A stretch of DNA of 64,000 nucleotides from positions 434,001-498,000 of the forward strand of contig WARS01002804.1 of NCBI GenBank assembly GCA_008933995.1. The letters are read 5' to 3'. The notes below the pieces were generated by a model, which saw nothing but the letters and a program-made list of their open reading frames with translations, made no database searches and had not been told where the DNA came from. Position numbers and translations under genes: made by a program. The stretch's first letter is position 1; each line of letters opens with the position of its first letter. Source of the stretch: Datnioides undecimradiatus (Eukaryota; Chordata; Actinopteri; Lobotiformes; Datnioididae). Positions 1-28,050 of the stretch are shown piece by piece.

Positions 1-129
1 ATGCTTGAAACGCGACATTTTTGTCCACCTCTTTGTATTTATGAGTTTAAGTAATGAACCAACGCTGTAATATTAGTATTAGACTGAAGAATCAATTCAA
101 AAATATGTAATTTATCACTGTGTTTTCAA

Positions 130-205
130 CCCGGCCTCCCGCCCAATGACTGCTGGGACAGGCTCCAGCACCCCCGCACCCACAAAGGGATAAAGCGGTT
201 GCAGA
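130..205. repeat. Interspersed-repeat tail fragment common in fish genomes
   Basis: The words CCGCCCAATGACTGCTGGGA and CAGGCTCCAGCACCCCCGC, followed by AAAGGGATAAAGCGGTTGCAG, are diverged forms of a tail sequence I recognise as very abundant in teleost LINE/SINE-type repeats. It lies in an ift172 intron. The exact family is not certain. Confidence 0.6.
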
Positions 206-250
206 TTTCCTCCTCGACTGATCATCACCTTGTCTATCACTGCCTTCAGG

Positions 251-275
251 CCTCTCTCTCTCTCTCTCTCTCTCA
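251..275. repeat. (CT)n microsatellite
   Basis: About twelve uninterrupted CT units in the ift172 intron, forming a polypurine/polypyrimidine tract. Confidence 0.95.
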
Positions 276-315
276 CCCCCATTGTTTCCTCTCTTACGCT
301 CCACTTTCCTCTCAC

Positions 316-2338
316 CCGCAGCTTCTTGTCCCTGAACAGCAGTTTGCGTCCGGTCTCGTTGAGCTCCAGCCAGTCGATCTTGGAGTCGTGGCTGATGGTT
401 CCCAGGTTGTAGCCCCCGGCCAGGTCCACTGAGGGTGAAAAGTGGGGTAGGGGAAAGACAAAGGAGGAGCGTGGGCAATGGATAAAACTAAAGACTGTGA
501 CTCTACTCTGAGTGCCCACATGCTCTGGGATCAAGTCAATATTGTCATTAGGCCACCGATGAATCGGGCCTGCATCAACTTCTTTAATTAAACTTAAACA
601 CGTTCAGTGGTAAATAAGATTAAGATTAAGAATTATTGTAATTCCAGCAGTTTAATATTATTATGGTGAGTCATCCTGTGTGAAAACTATCATTGTGTAA
701 TAGAATAACGGCAGCAACAGTGTGAAACACTGTCGGATGCTGATGTCGCTGTCGTTATTCTATTGCTGCCGAGCGAAGCTGGCGTTTCACACTCCTCCAA
801 TTTGAAAACCACAGTTGGCATTTAAGAACAAGGCTGGCGATGTAATCTGCTATTTTATGTTGACTTAGCGTTCCCGGAAAATACCAGAAAAAAAGACCAA
901 AACCGTCAGGGAATGAGCAGATCCGCCTCACGGACTCGGTCTAGGGGGATCCAAAGCCCGCGCCGCCATGCCCGGTGTCCAAAAACCATTAAGCACGCAT
1001 CAGCACACGCACGGATACGCTGGAGTTTGCTGCAAACGCACACGCCATCCTTGCTACGAAACGTGTATCAATCCACCGCTGAAACTAGTCCCCGATAAAC
1101 TCTTTATTTCCTCACGTCTGAATACCTTTTAATATCAAAATCCAACAATAAACAGCTGTTTTAAGAAATTCCCGCAGCTTTTTAAAAAATTAAACGCTAT
1201 ATTACGATTGTTTTATCCAATATTTGCATCTTCTGTAGGAGCGAATAGGCTACAGACAAGTTCGGGAAGTCGGAGAGCATCGAGAGATGACTAACGCACT
1301 GTTGGTTTTGGTCTTTTCGCGTGATATTAATTGCTGTGTATGTGTTTTTTGGGAGATAAAGGTCTTATTTCAATATATAGAATACCTAATTTTACTTATT
1401 TTCATAATCTGAGCATGTAGATTATGAAAATGCATCCATTGCCTCTCAATAACACAGAACAAAAGCTGTTTTTTTCCCTTTTTTTAGCCCGTGGCACACT
1501 GTTAAGCTTGAGTTTCTGATGCAGAGCAACTCCAGCATTATGCGCTTTATGTAAAACGCATGTGTCGACCTTTAAAACTGACTATCGGTGCTAAATATCA
1601 CACTGTAACCCTGGTAATTAGCGTCAGGACATGACTTAGCATGAGAGCCAGGTCCTGGATGAATGCTACTGTCCTGACTAAAGGTGGGAACAGTCTCAGA
1701 CACCAGCACTTGGAAAACCGTCGTTCTGTCCTGACGTTCGATTTCCCGCCACGCTGTGTTAGCTAACGTATGCTAATCTGTGTCGCTGCGTCTTCGTCTC
1801 CTGAGTTTGATTTGTAAATTTCCATAAAGCCAACACATTCGATGTCTCTGCAGATGTTACAACAACATTAGCTCATCTGTGTGAGAGTTAAGCACCTGTT
1901 TGGTTTAATGGTTAAAGACCTGTTCGGCTGGGTGAGATGAGGAAAGTAGCGTCGGTTGCTAGGTAACGGACATAAGCGCTGCTAACTGAGGCTGGACTGA
2001 GGGTTTAGGATTTCCTATCCTGAGATAAGATGATTCCTGAAGTTGCTCTTGTGACGCTGACCCTTATCTTAGCTCCAGACTTAATTTAAGGAGGTTTCTG
2101 TCACAAGGTGTCAGCAGTTTGTGTTGAAAAGTCCAGTGGGTTAAACATGAGCCATGCTTCCAATAACAACAATGGTGACGAACGGCGTTTCGGCCATTCT
2201 TCAGTTCACTCTTACCGATAGCAATGGTCTTAAGGTCAATCAGGTACGCCAGCTTCTTGTTGTCCTCCACTCCCCTCTGCTTCCTCTCGTTTAGTCGGAC
2301 GCTAGGCACGCGCACACACACACATACACGCACGCACG

Positions 2339-2372
<34 letters not shown>

Positions 2373-5300
2373 ACGTGACTGAATTTACACCGATTCATCG
2401 TTTAAGTGTTGAATCCAACATCAGCTCAGCGTAATTGGCTTCAGCTGCTTGAAATCCCAGGACACCCCCTCCCCGCCCCCGCCCCCCCGGATCATGACAC
2501 CAGGCTGTCGCGCTGCAGTGTCCAGCCAGAGGCGAGCAGCAGTCGGAGCGTCCTGAGAGCTGCCGGCCTCGACAGCGGCCGGCCATTAGCCGGTCACCCC
2601 GGGGACCGTCAGCCCTGACAGCCTTGACAGCGGCTGACCGTGTTGACATGGATGCGGGCTGCTGAGCGGCGGGCTGAGACTCGCTGACGCTTTAATGACA
2701 CCTGAGATTACTGCACAGCTCAACACAGCCATCTGCTGGACAGAGCTGGGAACACGGGGTTTATCAGAGGTGATCGGGTCAAACGGGAGGCTGTGTTTGG
2801 ACAGTGGGTACGTTAAACTGGCATTTTCAGTTTTTAGTTGAACTAAGAATGATTAAACTTGCATTTTTCTACATTTAATGCTATTTCCCTCCAGTCATGT
2901 TGGAGTTGCATGTACAAACTGTCTTTTTTTAATGTCAGAAACATCATATTTACAGCTAAAGTGTGTTTTAACAGCCCATAATTTGTAAATACAGATAAAG
3001 AGCAGGCCGTTTTTACACCACTGATTAAAATTCAGCTTAAGATTTAAAAGAAAAACTCATTTCTGCAGCATCTTTCACTGTAGAACCCACAAATTCAGCA
3101 TTTTAGCAGATAAAATGGCAAAATGTGGATATTAGAATATTAAAATCCAAACAAACGTTCGGTAAAACAGTCCGTGCATCAGTGATATCTTCCCTTTCTG
3201 GTTTGTTCTTTGGAACCGGACCAACGTGTCGTGGCAAACAGGGTGTGTTTGTCTCGTGTAACTGGGCGTACCTGATGAGGTGAGGATTCATAAACTCTGT
3301 CCTGACTGATCCCAGGATCTCGTTGCTGCTGTATTCCACCAGGCTCAGCTCCCCAGCGTTAAAGATCATACACACCTGGAACAGACAAGGCACAGGTGCA
3401 TGATGGGAGCTGGAAGCGCAGGACCTGCAACACAACCTCCCGCTATTGACCGTCTTGTAATCACAGGAGGACGAGCCCCGCGGCAGCTTCTGAAGAGTCG
3501 CCTTCACATTGTTAAACGCTCGCAGGTCCACTCACCGTTTCATTTTCAAAGAAGAACTTCTCGTTTCCCCCGGAGCCGGGCCACGGCACCTGGAAGAGAG
3601 GCGGCACAGTCAGGAGCGAGACTCTCTGCAGTTTATACAGGAAACAAGGAGCCGCGGGAGTTTGACTTGACACAAAGACCCACGCGGTCCCAGCAAAACG
3701 TGCTCACACTCAGGTCTGTGGGTGACTCTGAGGAACCGGGACAGGAGCCTGTTCACGACGGACCCATGACTCAATCTGAGGAGATGGAGTTTAAAACTTT
3801 ACTGACAGCATCCCCGCAGTTTTAGACCAGCTGTTCTAACGAAGGTGTTCCCAGAGCTTCAGTGACACCTGAAGCATCACTGACAATAATCATTATAGCT
3901 TCAGTGTCTTTGTTAAATGACATTTAAACGACCGAATGCGAAATGTAAAAATCATTTTATGGCATAAAATCATCAACAGAGCAGCTTGAAATGAGGGAAT
4001 CACACTGTCCAGGCGCACAGACAGAACCGAGTCCTCCCCGCTGTTTCATCAGTGTTGATGACGTTCACGAATTCATGCTGAGTCATGATACATCTGCTTC
4101 CAAGGACGTTACAAAGGAGAGGCTGGCGTTACTCAGCGACGGCAGCAAGCTATTGTTAGCTTCATAAGATCAGGTTAAACACGTCACGTTGGCTGAAAGT
4201 CATCAGGTTTGATGGGAGGAGACAGGGTCGACCCTCTGCTGAGTGTCAGCACAGTCAGACGTCAGACCCTCTCTCTGCGTGACTCTGCGCGTCTCTCAGG
4301 AACGGCTCGTCCGAACTGCTTCACACTCAGCGCTGCACCTCCCCCGGGCCGCAGCGCGGTGTGAAGTCAGTCGGGTGAACGGCATTTGAGAAAATCAAAT
4401 GAGAGACGGAGAGAGCAGCATCACCGAAACGTTTGCGTTGGTCTGTTTTGGTTCGGTTTGGGCGAAGTGACCCTCTGAGCCCCACCTCGCTCAGCTTGTT
4501 CGTCAGCAGGTCTCCCAGCAGGAGCGTGTCCGAGGTGTGAGCCACCAGGTAGCGGTCTTTGCCCATGATTTTGACTTCTTCTATCTCGTAGCCGTAATAG
4601 GACTTCAGGACCACCCGCGTTCCCGTGGAGAGGTTCCTCACAATCACCTGGGAGAGGAGGAAAAGAGTAAAGCAAGGCAGCAGAAGTTCATCTCTTTGGA
4701 TTTTAGGAGTTGTTAAGATGAAACTCGACGACTTAACGTTAAATCCAGCAGTTCATTTACGTGATAAACAAACAAATCAAAGAGCAGGAAAACGTTTCTT
4801 GCGACCTCCTGGCCTGGAAAATGTAATCACGCCTCATGCGTCTCATTAGCGGCTACAATTCATTTCTCAATCACAGTCTCATCAATTTTAATTTAACCGG
4901 TAACAAAAACAACAAAAAAAATCTTTTCAGGCTTTAATTAACAGACGATGTGTTTTTGGGTTTTCTTTGTAATCAGAGGATCCCAGATTGAGTTCAAAGG
5001 TGGGTTTCTGCCGCGTCGTGTTTGGACCCCAAAGCCGTTGATTATCACAGCCCAGACGTTATTTTCCTCGCAGTTTCTGAAAGTTCATGGCGCACATGAG
5101 ACGATGCAGTGCTTCCTACCTGTTCTGAGGAGTCACAGCTGGCCTGCATTTGCATTTTGTTTCAAAGAACTAGTTTAAAACTCGTGCAGAATGGGAAATA
5201 TGTGCATTTGCAGCAGATACGGGAGTCATCTGTTGCTGCTGCGCTGTTGGAATTTCATCTATTTGTAAAGTGATTTGTCTGATCGGTGTCCAGATGTGTG

Positions 5301-8300
5301 CTGTTTGTGTTTTAATCTAGTGTGTATCCTCTCTACTGTGCCATAATAATCATTAAAGGCAACTGTAATTAAATGAAATGTATTGTAGCTAAAGTAAAAG
5401 CTGGGTGTTCGTAATGAATGAATCTTGAATGAATTAAATGTGAATCATTTCTCTTTTACAGTCAACAGGTGAGTTCCAGTGTCATGTGATCTGATGAGTG
5501 GCGCGTGGCAGAGACCAGAGGCCGGCTCATCGGTTAAACATCCTTAACTGGTTTGTGTACCTGGCTCAGGCCGACGTAGGTCATCTCAAACTTGTTCTTA
5601 TAGATGGCTCTCCGCAGGCAGCAGTCGAACAGCTCCACCCCTCCACACAGCGTTCCCTGTCAACGCGCACACAGAGCAAACGAAAGCGTCAGACACCATC
5701 TGACTTGTTAAACTGGGATTATAGCGGAGACGCGGCGAGCTGGTTAACATAGCAGGTCATGGAAGGCGAGCCAACAGCAGGTCCGTGTCACAGTCGATAC
5801 AATGCGGCAGATCGAGTATTTACAGCGCAGAGTCGCGACCCGTCTTTCTTCCAGGCCAGGCTGGTGATGGTGTAGAGGTTGAGGATCTCTTTAGGCTTGG
5901 CTTCATCCCACACACCCCTCCTGGGGGCCCAGTTAAACACCCGCAGCCTAAGAGGAAGAGAAACACCTATTTACATCATGAGGCCTCAGACTCTGTGAAG
6001 CAGCTGAGACACCACACACTGACCGGTCGTAGCTGCCGAACACAACCGACTGGCCGCTGGGGCTGGTGGCAGCCACGGTGAACTCCCTCTCCGTCCGGTC
6101 GCGGGTGTAGTCGAAGGTCTGCAGAACGTGCCCCTCTCTGCCGTAGGCCACCACCTTCTTGTCGCAGCCGCCCACCACGATGCTGTTTGCGCCCCAGGCC
6201 AGAGCGTAGGGCGGGCACGGGTGCATCAGCAGCTTGCCCTGCGAGGGACAGCGTTAGACAGTCGGTGTGGTGTTAAATAGAAAACGCAATGACGTAAAGA
6301 CGTGTTAAGAAAGCCGCGGGTACCTGAGACTCCCCCGAACCTTCGTCATCAAAGAAGTAACGCACGACTGTGCCGTCAGCGTGGCCGGACAGGACGCCTT
6401 TAGAGGAAACACTGGCGCGGAACAGACAAGTCACACTGAGTGAGCACCACAGAAGAAGAGAGTAAACAAGTGCAGTTCATCATTTGCATTTTTCTTTTTT
6501 GGTTGTGATTCTTGGATTTACTTGGATGCCAGCGAGACGACACAGGACTCGGTGCCGTAGATGGTTGATGACTTGTTTGTCTGAGTGTTGGCCAGGCGAA
6601 CCTGTGTACAGAAAATGAAAATAAAACAAACAAACAAAAACAAATTAAAGGAAAAGAAAACATATTTTAACTAAATGTATAGAGGCAGTAATACCAACAT
6701 ATCTGAGTGCGTGTCTTACCTTGCCATCCACTAACCCATACACAATCGCGTGCTCTGCGGGCCAAAGCAAGCAAGTCACTGCGCTCTGCAATACAGTGAT
6801 GCATTAAAGACATGTCAAAAAAAGTTGGAATTTCAAACGTCCCACATGTAAAAGCTTTTTAGGTTAAAAAGTAAGAAGACCCAACAATCCAACCCATGAC
6901 CTCCAGAACACAGGCAATACATTAAATAACATTAACACTAAAACAGCATGTTTATCACTTTCTTCAAACATCTGAGGTCCTTCCTCAACCTAACACGGCC
7001 TCAAAGCTACTAAAACGTTAACTTACATTAATGCGAAGTGGGCGTCTGCTCGTGTTTACTTACCGTCTGGACAAATTTGTTGCAAATGGCTTTCTTGTCG
7101 CCCCTGGAAGAGGACATAACAGTGATAAAAGTCTGTTCGTACGCATCGACACAGAGCAAAATCAGGATTAACGTGGGACACGAGAGAGCGGCCGAGGGGG
7201 CATTACCAGTCCTCTCCGATCCTGTAGACAAAGATGATGTTGTCGGACTGGCCGATGGCGATTTTGGTGGAGTCCGGTGAGAACGCCATGTCGTTGACCA
7301 CGTAGCTCTGTTTCCCGTACTGACGAGAGATTACATCGGATTATTTACGGATGATATTCTAGCATCGCTGACAGCTCAGATGGCCCAACCACGTCGATTT
7401 CACTGGCATCATCTCATTTTTTATGGCTTTTTCTAATTTCATCAATAACCTGTACATAACTGATCTCATCACAAATCTCATTTATCTTAATTTTTCTTCC
7501 TGTTGACATCCAAATATTGTCTAATGTATCTAGTTCTACATCGCTGTGCTGTCTCCTCTTTGCCCTCCCTTGTGTGACTTCTAAAACGTCTCACGGGGTC
7601 TGAAGTGTGACATCGCGCACTGTGCCTTTGCATTTTAGGCTCACATCCCTCCCGTCTCACCTTGGAGTCCAGGGGCTTGGTGGAGAACTTGTCTCTCCTC
7701 TCTCCCTGCTCATCGTACAGCAGCACCACCCTGTCAACGGTACAAACGGCAAACTTGGTGTTGTTGGGTGCCCAGGCCATGCAGGTCACTTTGGCCGCAC
7801 CCTCCTGTGGAAACAGAGAGAACAAACAGGTATAGGTGCTAACCACCTGATGCATTAGCCGAGCATCTCCTTAGCCAGTTTTAGCTGCCCAGATCCATTC
7901 CGTTATGCCCTGTGATGACAAACTTCATGTACGATTTTGCTGTGTTTAACTGTGAGAGCTGATGCAATTTGTGCGGTGACAACAACTGCTTTAACATAGC
8001 TTCTGACTTAGCTTAAAGCTAATTTGGGGCGTATTAGCGGTACTTTTTCCACCCAAGTAGCGCACCGGATTTGCTAGCGTTAACTATTAAAATCTGTATT
8101 TAATACAAACTCATCATTCACACGACTCTATCACTTAAATGCTGAATAGTGAGGGGTTTTGTTTCATCTTTCGAGTCATGCAATTGGATCGTTAACGTTA
8201 TGTAGGCACACTTTTAACTGATGGTGCTGTCCAGCATCAGATAGCATTAGCACAAGTGTCACTTCGCTTACCTGGGGTGTTAACAGCGTCTTGAGATGCT

Positions 8301-8310
8301 TCAGTTGCAT
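316..8310 (-). CDS. ift172: Intraflagellar transport protein 172, N-terminal part (15 coding exons; gene continues beyond base 1)
   Basis: IFT172 is a peripheral subunit of the IFT-B complex that moves cargo along cilia. Its N-terminal half forms WD40 beta-propellers and its C-terminal half is TPR-like. Coding exons in transcript order are 8272-8310, 7661-7804, 7207-7319, 7064-7103, 6720-6785, 6522-6601, 6324-6411, 6024-6238, 5824-5947, 5561-5656, 4486-4647, 3536-3589, 3272-3375, 2216-2301 and 316-428. They join in phase to 1524 nt, or 508 codons. The start [10 protein letters not shown] and later blocks such as [52 protein letters not shown] and DWLELNETG match human IFT172 closely from its first residue. 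All junctions use GT-AG. The remaining roughly 1200 residues should lie to the left of this window. The exon following KLR is not present in bases 1-315. The exon at 2301 has an unusual microsatellite acceptor, reported separately. Confidence 0.96.
695..795. repeat. Small nested inverted repeat
   Basis: Arms AATAGAATAACG (699-710) and CGTTATTCTATT (753-764) are perfect complements, and AGTGTGAAAC (719-728) pairs with GTTTCACACT (784-793). The two pairs interlock rather than nest cleanly, so the region looks like a rearranged fragment of an inverted-repeat element. No coding content. Confidence 0.55.
2307..2372. repeat. Compound (CA)n/(CG)n microsatellite abutting ift172 exon 14
   Basis: CA and CG dinucleotides fill the stretch immediately upstream, on the minus strand, of the acceptor for the exon at 2216-2301. 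The usual pyrimidine tract is replaced by TG/CG repeats before GCCTAG. Confidence 0.95.
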
Positions 8311-8883
8311 TTTCGGAAGTCTTTGGGGAAGCTCGGTCAGAGTGAAGTGTTATTACTGCTCTAGATAAAGCGTAATCTTTACATTATAGCCATTTTGTTG
8401 ACCAGCTCCATGGTAGCAGCTAGCCGGGAGGACATCTTTGTAGTAAACATAACTGTGATCTCCTTAGTTACCGCTGCGGGGCGGGGACTCGTGGTGCGTT
8501 CACGACAATGGTAAATGTCAGATGTTGTCACGCATGGGTGATATGTTGTTGTATCTCGAAAATATAAAGTAAAAACGATTTAAACGCTGTACAGCTGTTC
8601 CGCATATGCCATCAGTAATGTCATTTTAATATGTTATTAGCTATCATAGGCAAAGCGTCAATATACGTCTGTATTTTCAAGTGGTAAATCTGTGCGTAAG
8701 TGATAAGCTTAAAGCTTTTAATTTGTTTCAAACGCTATATTCTTCATATTAATCAAAAACTACAATGTTCATTGTGAGTATTACATCTGAAGTCAACAGT
8801 CAGTAGTTAAGTACATCACATTAAATGATTGTATGACTACGTCTTTCTGTTAGTACGGGAAAAAAAATAAAATCAAAAGCTAC
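8311..8883 (-). promoter_or_regulatory. Probable ift172 5' UTR and promoter region
   Basis: This stretch lies directly upstream of the ift172 start codon on the minus strand and holds no coding exon. A short GC-rich segment near 8470-8490 fits a TATA-less housekeeping promoter. Imperfect RFX X-box-like half sites can be seen: a GTTACC word near 8467 and a CCATGG-centred word near 8410. Ciliary genes are commonly driven by RFX factors, but neither site is a full X-box, so this is suggestive only. The transcription start cannot be placed from sequence. Confidence 0.4.
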
Positions 8884-8955
8884 TGGAGATGCCGGGGATT
8901 GAACCCGGGGCCTCATACATGCAAAGCATGCGCTCTACCACTGAGCTACATCCCC
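8884..8955 (-). tRNA. tRNA-Ala (anticodon UGC)
   Basis: Read on the minus strand, the 72 bases fold as a complete cloverleaf. The acceptor strands GGGGATG and CATCTCC pair with one G-U. The D-arm is GCTCAGTGGTAGAGC. The anticodon arm has loop TTTGCAT with anticodon TGC, and the T-arm stem is CCGGG/CCCGG with loop TTCAATC. The discriminator base is A. The A box (TAGCTCAGTGGTAGAGC) and B box (GGTTCAATCCC) are intact. It differs from the common vertebrate tRNA-Ala by a few changes, including an A in the T loop. Runs of T follow the 3' end on the minus strand (plus-strand A runs at about 8863-8880), as expected for RNA polymerase III termination. No intron and no encoded CCA. Confidence 0.95.
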
Positions 8956-10920
8956 ATTCATGTAAACACAGTGGTAAGCAGGGCTTTTATTTCTACAACC
9001 TACTGTTTATGTGCTCTACTATATTGTTTGTTCTCTCTTATGTGACTTCTAAAACCAGCTACATGTGGCTTTTTGTTATTCTTTCAAAAACAATCCCGTC
9101 CGTGTTGCATTTACCAAGTGACTAAGTTTTATTTACAGTATTGTTTATGAATCGTTATATCCTTAGTTAATTTACCTTCATTCAGTCATTTTTTGAAGGT
9201 GCAATAAATATTACCCAAACACATTCTCAAATATCCTCTTATGAGCTAGTTAAGCAGAAATTAAGGGATGCATATCGTTTCCATTCCAAGATGCAAGATC
9301 TAAACATTATTAGTCAATTTAAGATTTTTTGCTGGTACATAAAATACTATCCAAACACCGACACAAAACATATTCAATGCATATTTGTTTCTCTGTAATG
9401 TCCCCAGTACCCTATCTGCACAGTCTCAATACTTGAGGGATGTTATATCACTTAAGTAGTGGTGAATGTGGTTGTGACTTTTAAAGCTACAGAGAAGTAT
9501 TGGGTCAGAAAAGGTCAAAGAATAATGTGGTCCACTCCCTCAAACGCTGCTGTTAAACTGTCCTTGAAGAAGGTACTTTACCCCCACCATCAGCCACTCG
9601 CGGTGTGATGGTCAGTGGCAAACCCTGACAGATTAACCACCCAGCTCCTGGTAACTGGGTCACATTTATTGCTTTCTGGAAAATGTAAACATCTGATAAA
9701 ACATGCAGTCAAGCAGCTAATCGATGACCTGGGTGATGGGTCAAACAAGAAGCTAAACAGTACAAGAGCGGAATCAGTGAGCGACAAATGGCATTTATTT
9801 ACATCCACTGACATTGTGTTGAAAGAGGTGCGTGTATATTTCAACAATAACCTCTACGCAAAGGTTTGAAGGTACATTTAGGGCAACATGAAGTCTACTC
9901 ACCAATAACCATAAGGACTTTAACTAGAAAGATGCACCAGTCCAACACTGGATTAAGATGGATTATGTTAATTTGATAATATGTCTTATTCTGAAATGAG
10001 TACTACTTAAGTTTCTGGTGACATCACACAGTAACGCCACAGAACATGGTGATCTCACCGGCATTTGTAACATCGTCATCCTAGTGGGTGCGAAGAGAAC
10101 TCCAGTTGTTGAGAAGTTGCTGCCGCGGGTACCCCCTCCTCCATCCTTGCGTGATGACGTCTAGGTGACGCCTACCATGTCAAGTATGTTGGTATACCGG
10201 AAATAACTGATTTTATTTTCAAAATAATGCCCCAAATGAACATCATGGCAGTACAGATTGCTCAGATTTGACATCAACTTCAATTGTAGGGTTGTTTGGG
10301 TTTGGGTTTTTTTTTCAAAAATCTAAATATTTTAACAGCTTTTGTAGCAATTATGTTTTAATAACCGATATAGCAGTAATCAAATTAAATTAAATTTGTT
10401 TTTGTTTAGTAAAATCTTACTGTAGAAACTTTGGTCAAGAACGTAATCTGAAACAATAAACAGTATATTTTATAGTTCATGTACAGTACAGAATGATTTG
10501 AGGCAACCTTCATCCACAGAAGATCTGTGGTTAGTTGTGTGAGACAACCTACCTGCCCAGTTCCCTCAAAAACTGTGTGCAGGTGTACTCAGAAGAATTG
10601 ATGCTGGGCTCCAAATATTGATTTGATTTAGATTTTTCTTATGTTCTTTCACTTTACATTTTGTAAGTCGATAAATAAAACAATCACTTGTTTTTAATTT
10701 TGAAAGCATTCTAACTTTACATCATTTCTTCACACCCACTTAAGACTTTTGCAGAGTACTGTAGGTTTTATGTTTCTTGAAAATGCCTACTCTCTCTGTT
10801 ACTAGCAGTCTGGCAGCTGCTGTCAGATAACTCTCGGACAAACAGTACTAATTAATAATAAAATAAATAATTAACTAGTGACGCAGCGTAGTTTATTAAA
10901 CTTGGCCTTTATTTTGAAAA
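8956..10920. other. Intergenic region between the tRNA gene and the cad promoter
   Basis: I see no gene here. The sequence is AT-rich with scattered short open frames lacking coding character. Nothing matching a known protein or RNA was recognised on either strand. Confidence 0.6.
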
Positions 10921-11303
10921 GTCTCACCGGAAGCGCAGTGTGTCGCTTCGTTAAACTTAACGGTCCAGGCTGCGGGCCGACTTCCACACTCCTGGCGGCG
11001 TGTGTGGAACACATTTCTCGCACCGTCCCGTCCGACTAACTGGGAAATTATCCAACAAAACTCGCTTTTTCGGTTCTACTGTTGCCTCGTTTCCTCCGCG
11101 TCCTTTAAGACACCCACAGAGATCTGCTCGGCGGCCATATTTCCTGTGCAACGGCTGTTTTGTGTCACCTGCATCCTCTGCCTCCTCGCGCGGCGTGAGT
11201 TTCACGTGGAGACCGGGGCTCATCACCGCTCTGATTCAGCCATCAGTTTAACCGGCTACAGAAGTTAGCATTAGCATTTTGAGTAAAATAAAATAATAAA
11301 AAA
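10921..11303 (+). promoter_or_regulatory. cad promoter and 5' UTR with ETS-like site and CACGTG E-box
   Basis: The 380 bases upstream of the cad start codon are GC-rich up to about 11230 and contain no TATA box. An ETS-family core, ACCGGAAGC, is at 10926-10934, and a perfect CACGTG E-box is at 11203-11208, about 100 bases before the ATG. Mammalian CAD promoters are a classic MYC/MAX target through a CACGTG E-box just downstream of the transcription start. The position here fits the same arrangement, which is inferred rather than demonstrated. The last 25 bases before the ATG are A-rich. Confidence 0.6.
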
Positions 11304-27323
<16,020 letters not shown>

Positions 27324-28050
27324 GCGGGTCCACGCCACACCCGTAGAGCGACGAGTGTTAAGACACCAGCATCTCCGCTGTTACTCCCAGTCCTCAGCGG
27401 GGCTGTAGAGTTCAGTAGAACAGAGACTTTTACAGAGTCTGTAGACGTTTATAAAGTTGTATCATGTTGTAATTTGAAGCTGCTTTTCCTCCGTTTCACT
27501 TGTTTTCCCCTTTCACCCGTCTCACCTGCAACATTCCAACATTTCACTACAGCCTCTGGATCCTTTCACGTCTTAAAACACAAATCATATTTTCCGTAAC
27601 GCGCCCGCGAGCTGGGTTTGGACCAGTCACATGACCAGTATTCGTGCAGCAGTGAGCTGGAGGTGCCGGGGAACGTGGGCATTGCTTTGACGCGTGATAT
27701 GAATGAAACACGTGTTTGTGGTGGCTGGGTTGAATGTGAATTTAAAGGGACCAGTTGTTGTTTAAAGGGAGAATGTGTGGCGGCAGCTCGGCGTGAATGA
27801 TTCTGGACCACGTCGACGGTACTGAGAGCCTGCCGTCGTCTTTAACGTGTCTCTGTTCAAACATGCAGCTGTAACTGATAATGGGTTAATGCCTTCGTGG
27901 AGTAAGTGTTGGACCTCTGTTGTTCACCGTAGCTGTTTAGACGCAAACTTTCTTTTTTTTTTTTAAATTATCCAAATGGGGATTAATGTCGTTTAAATGT
28001 CGGTGAATGACTTTGTCTCATGTGGAGAAATAAATAAACAGTTTTGCTGC
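27324..28050 (+). other. Probable cad 3' UTR with polyadenylation signals
   Basis: No further coding sequence follows the stop. Two overlapping AATAAA hexamers at 28029-28038 are the first canonical polyadenylation signals downstream, so the 3' UTR may end near 28050. A polyadenylation site was not otherwise verifiable. Confidence 0.5.

Noticed and set aside
2064-2369. 101-codon minus-strand frame with a Cys-Val repeat
   Set aside because: Only the part at 2216-2301 is a real ift172 exon. The rest reads through the microsatellite and the intron.
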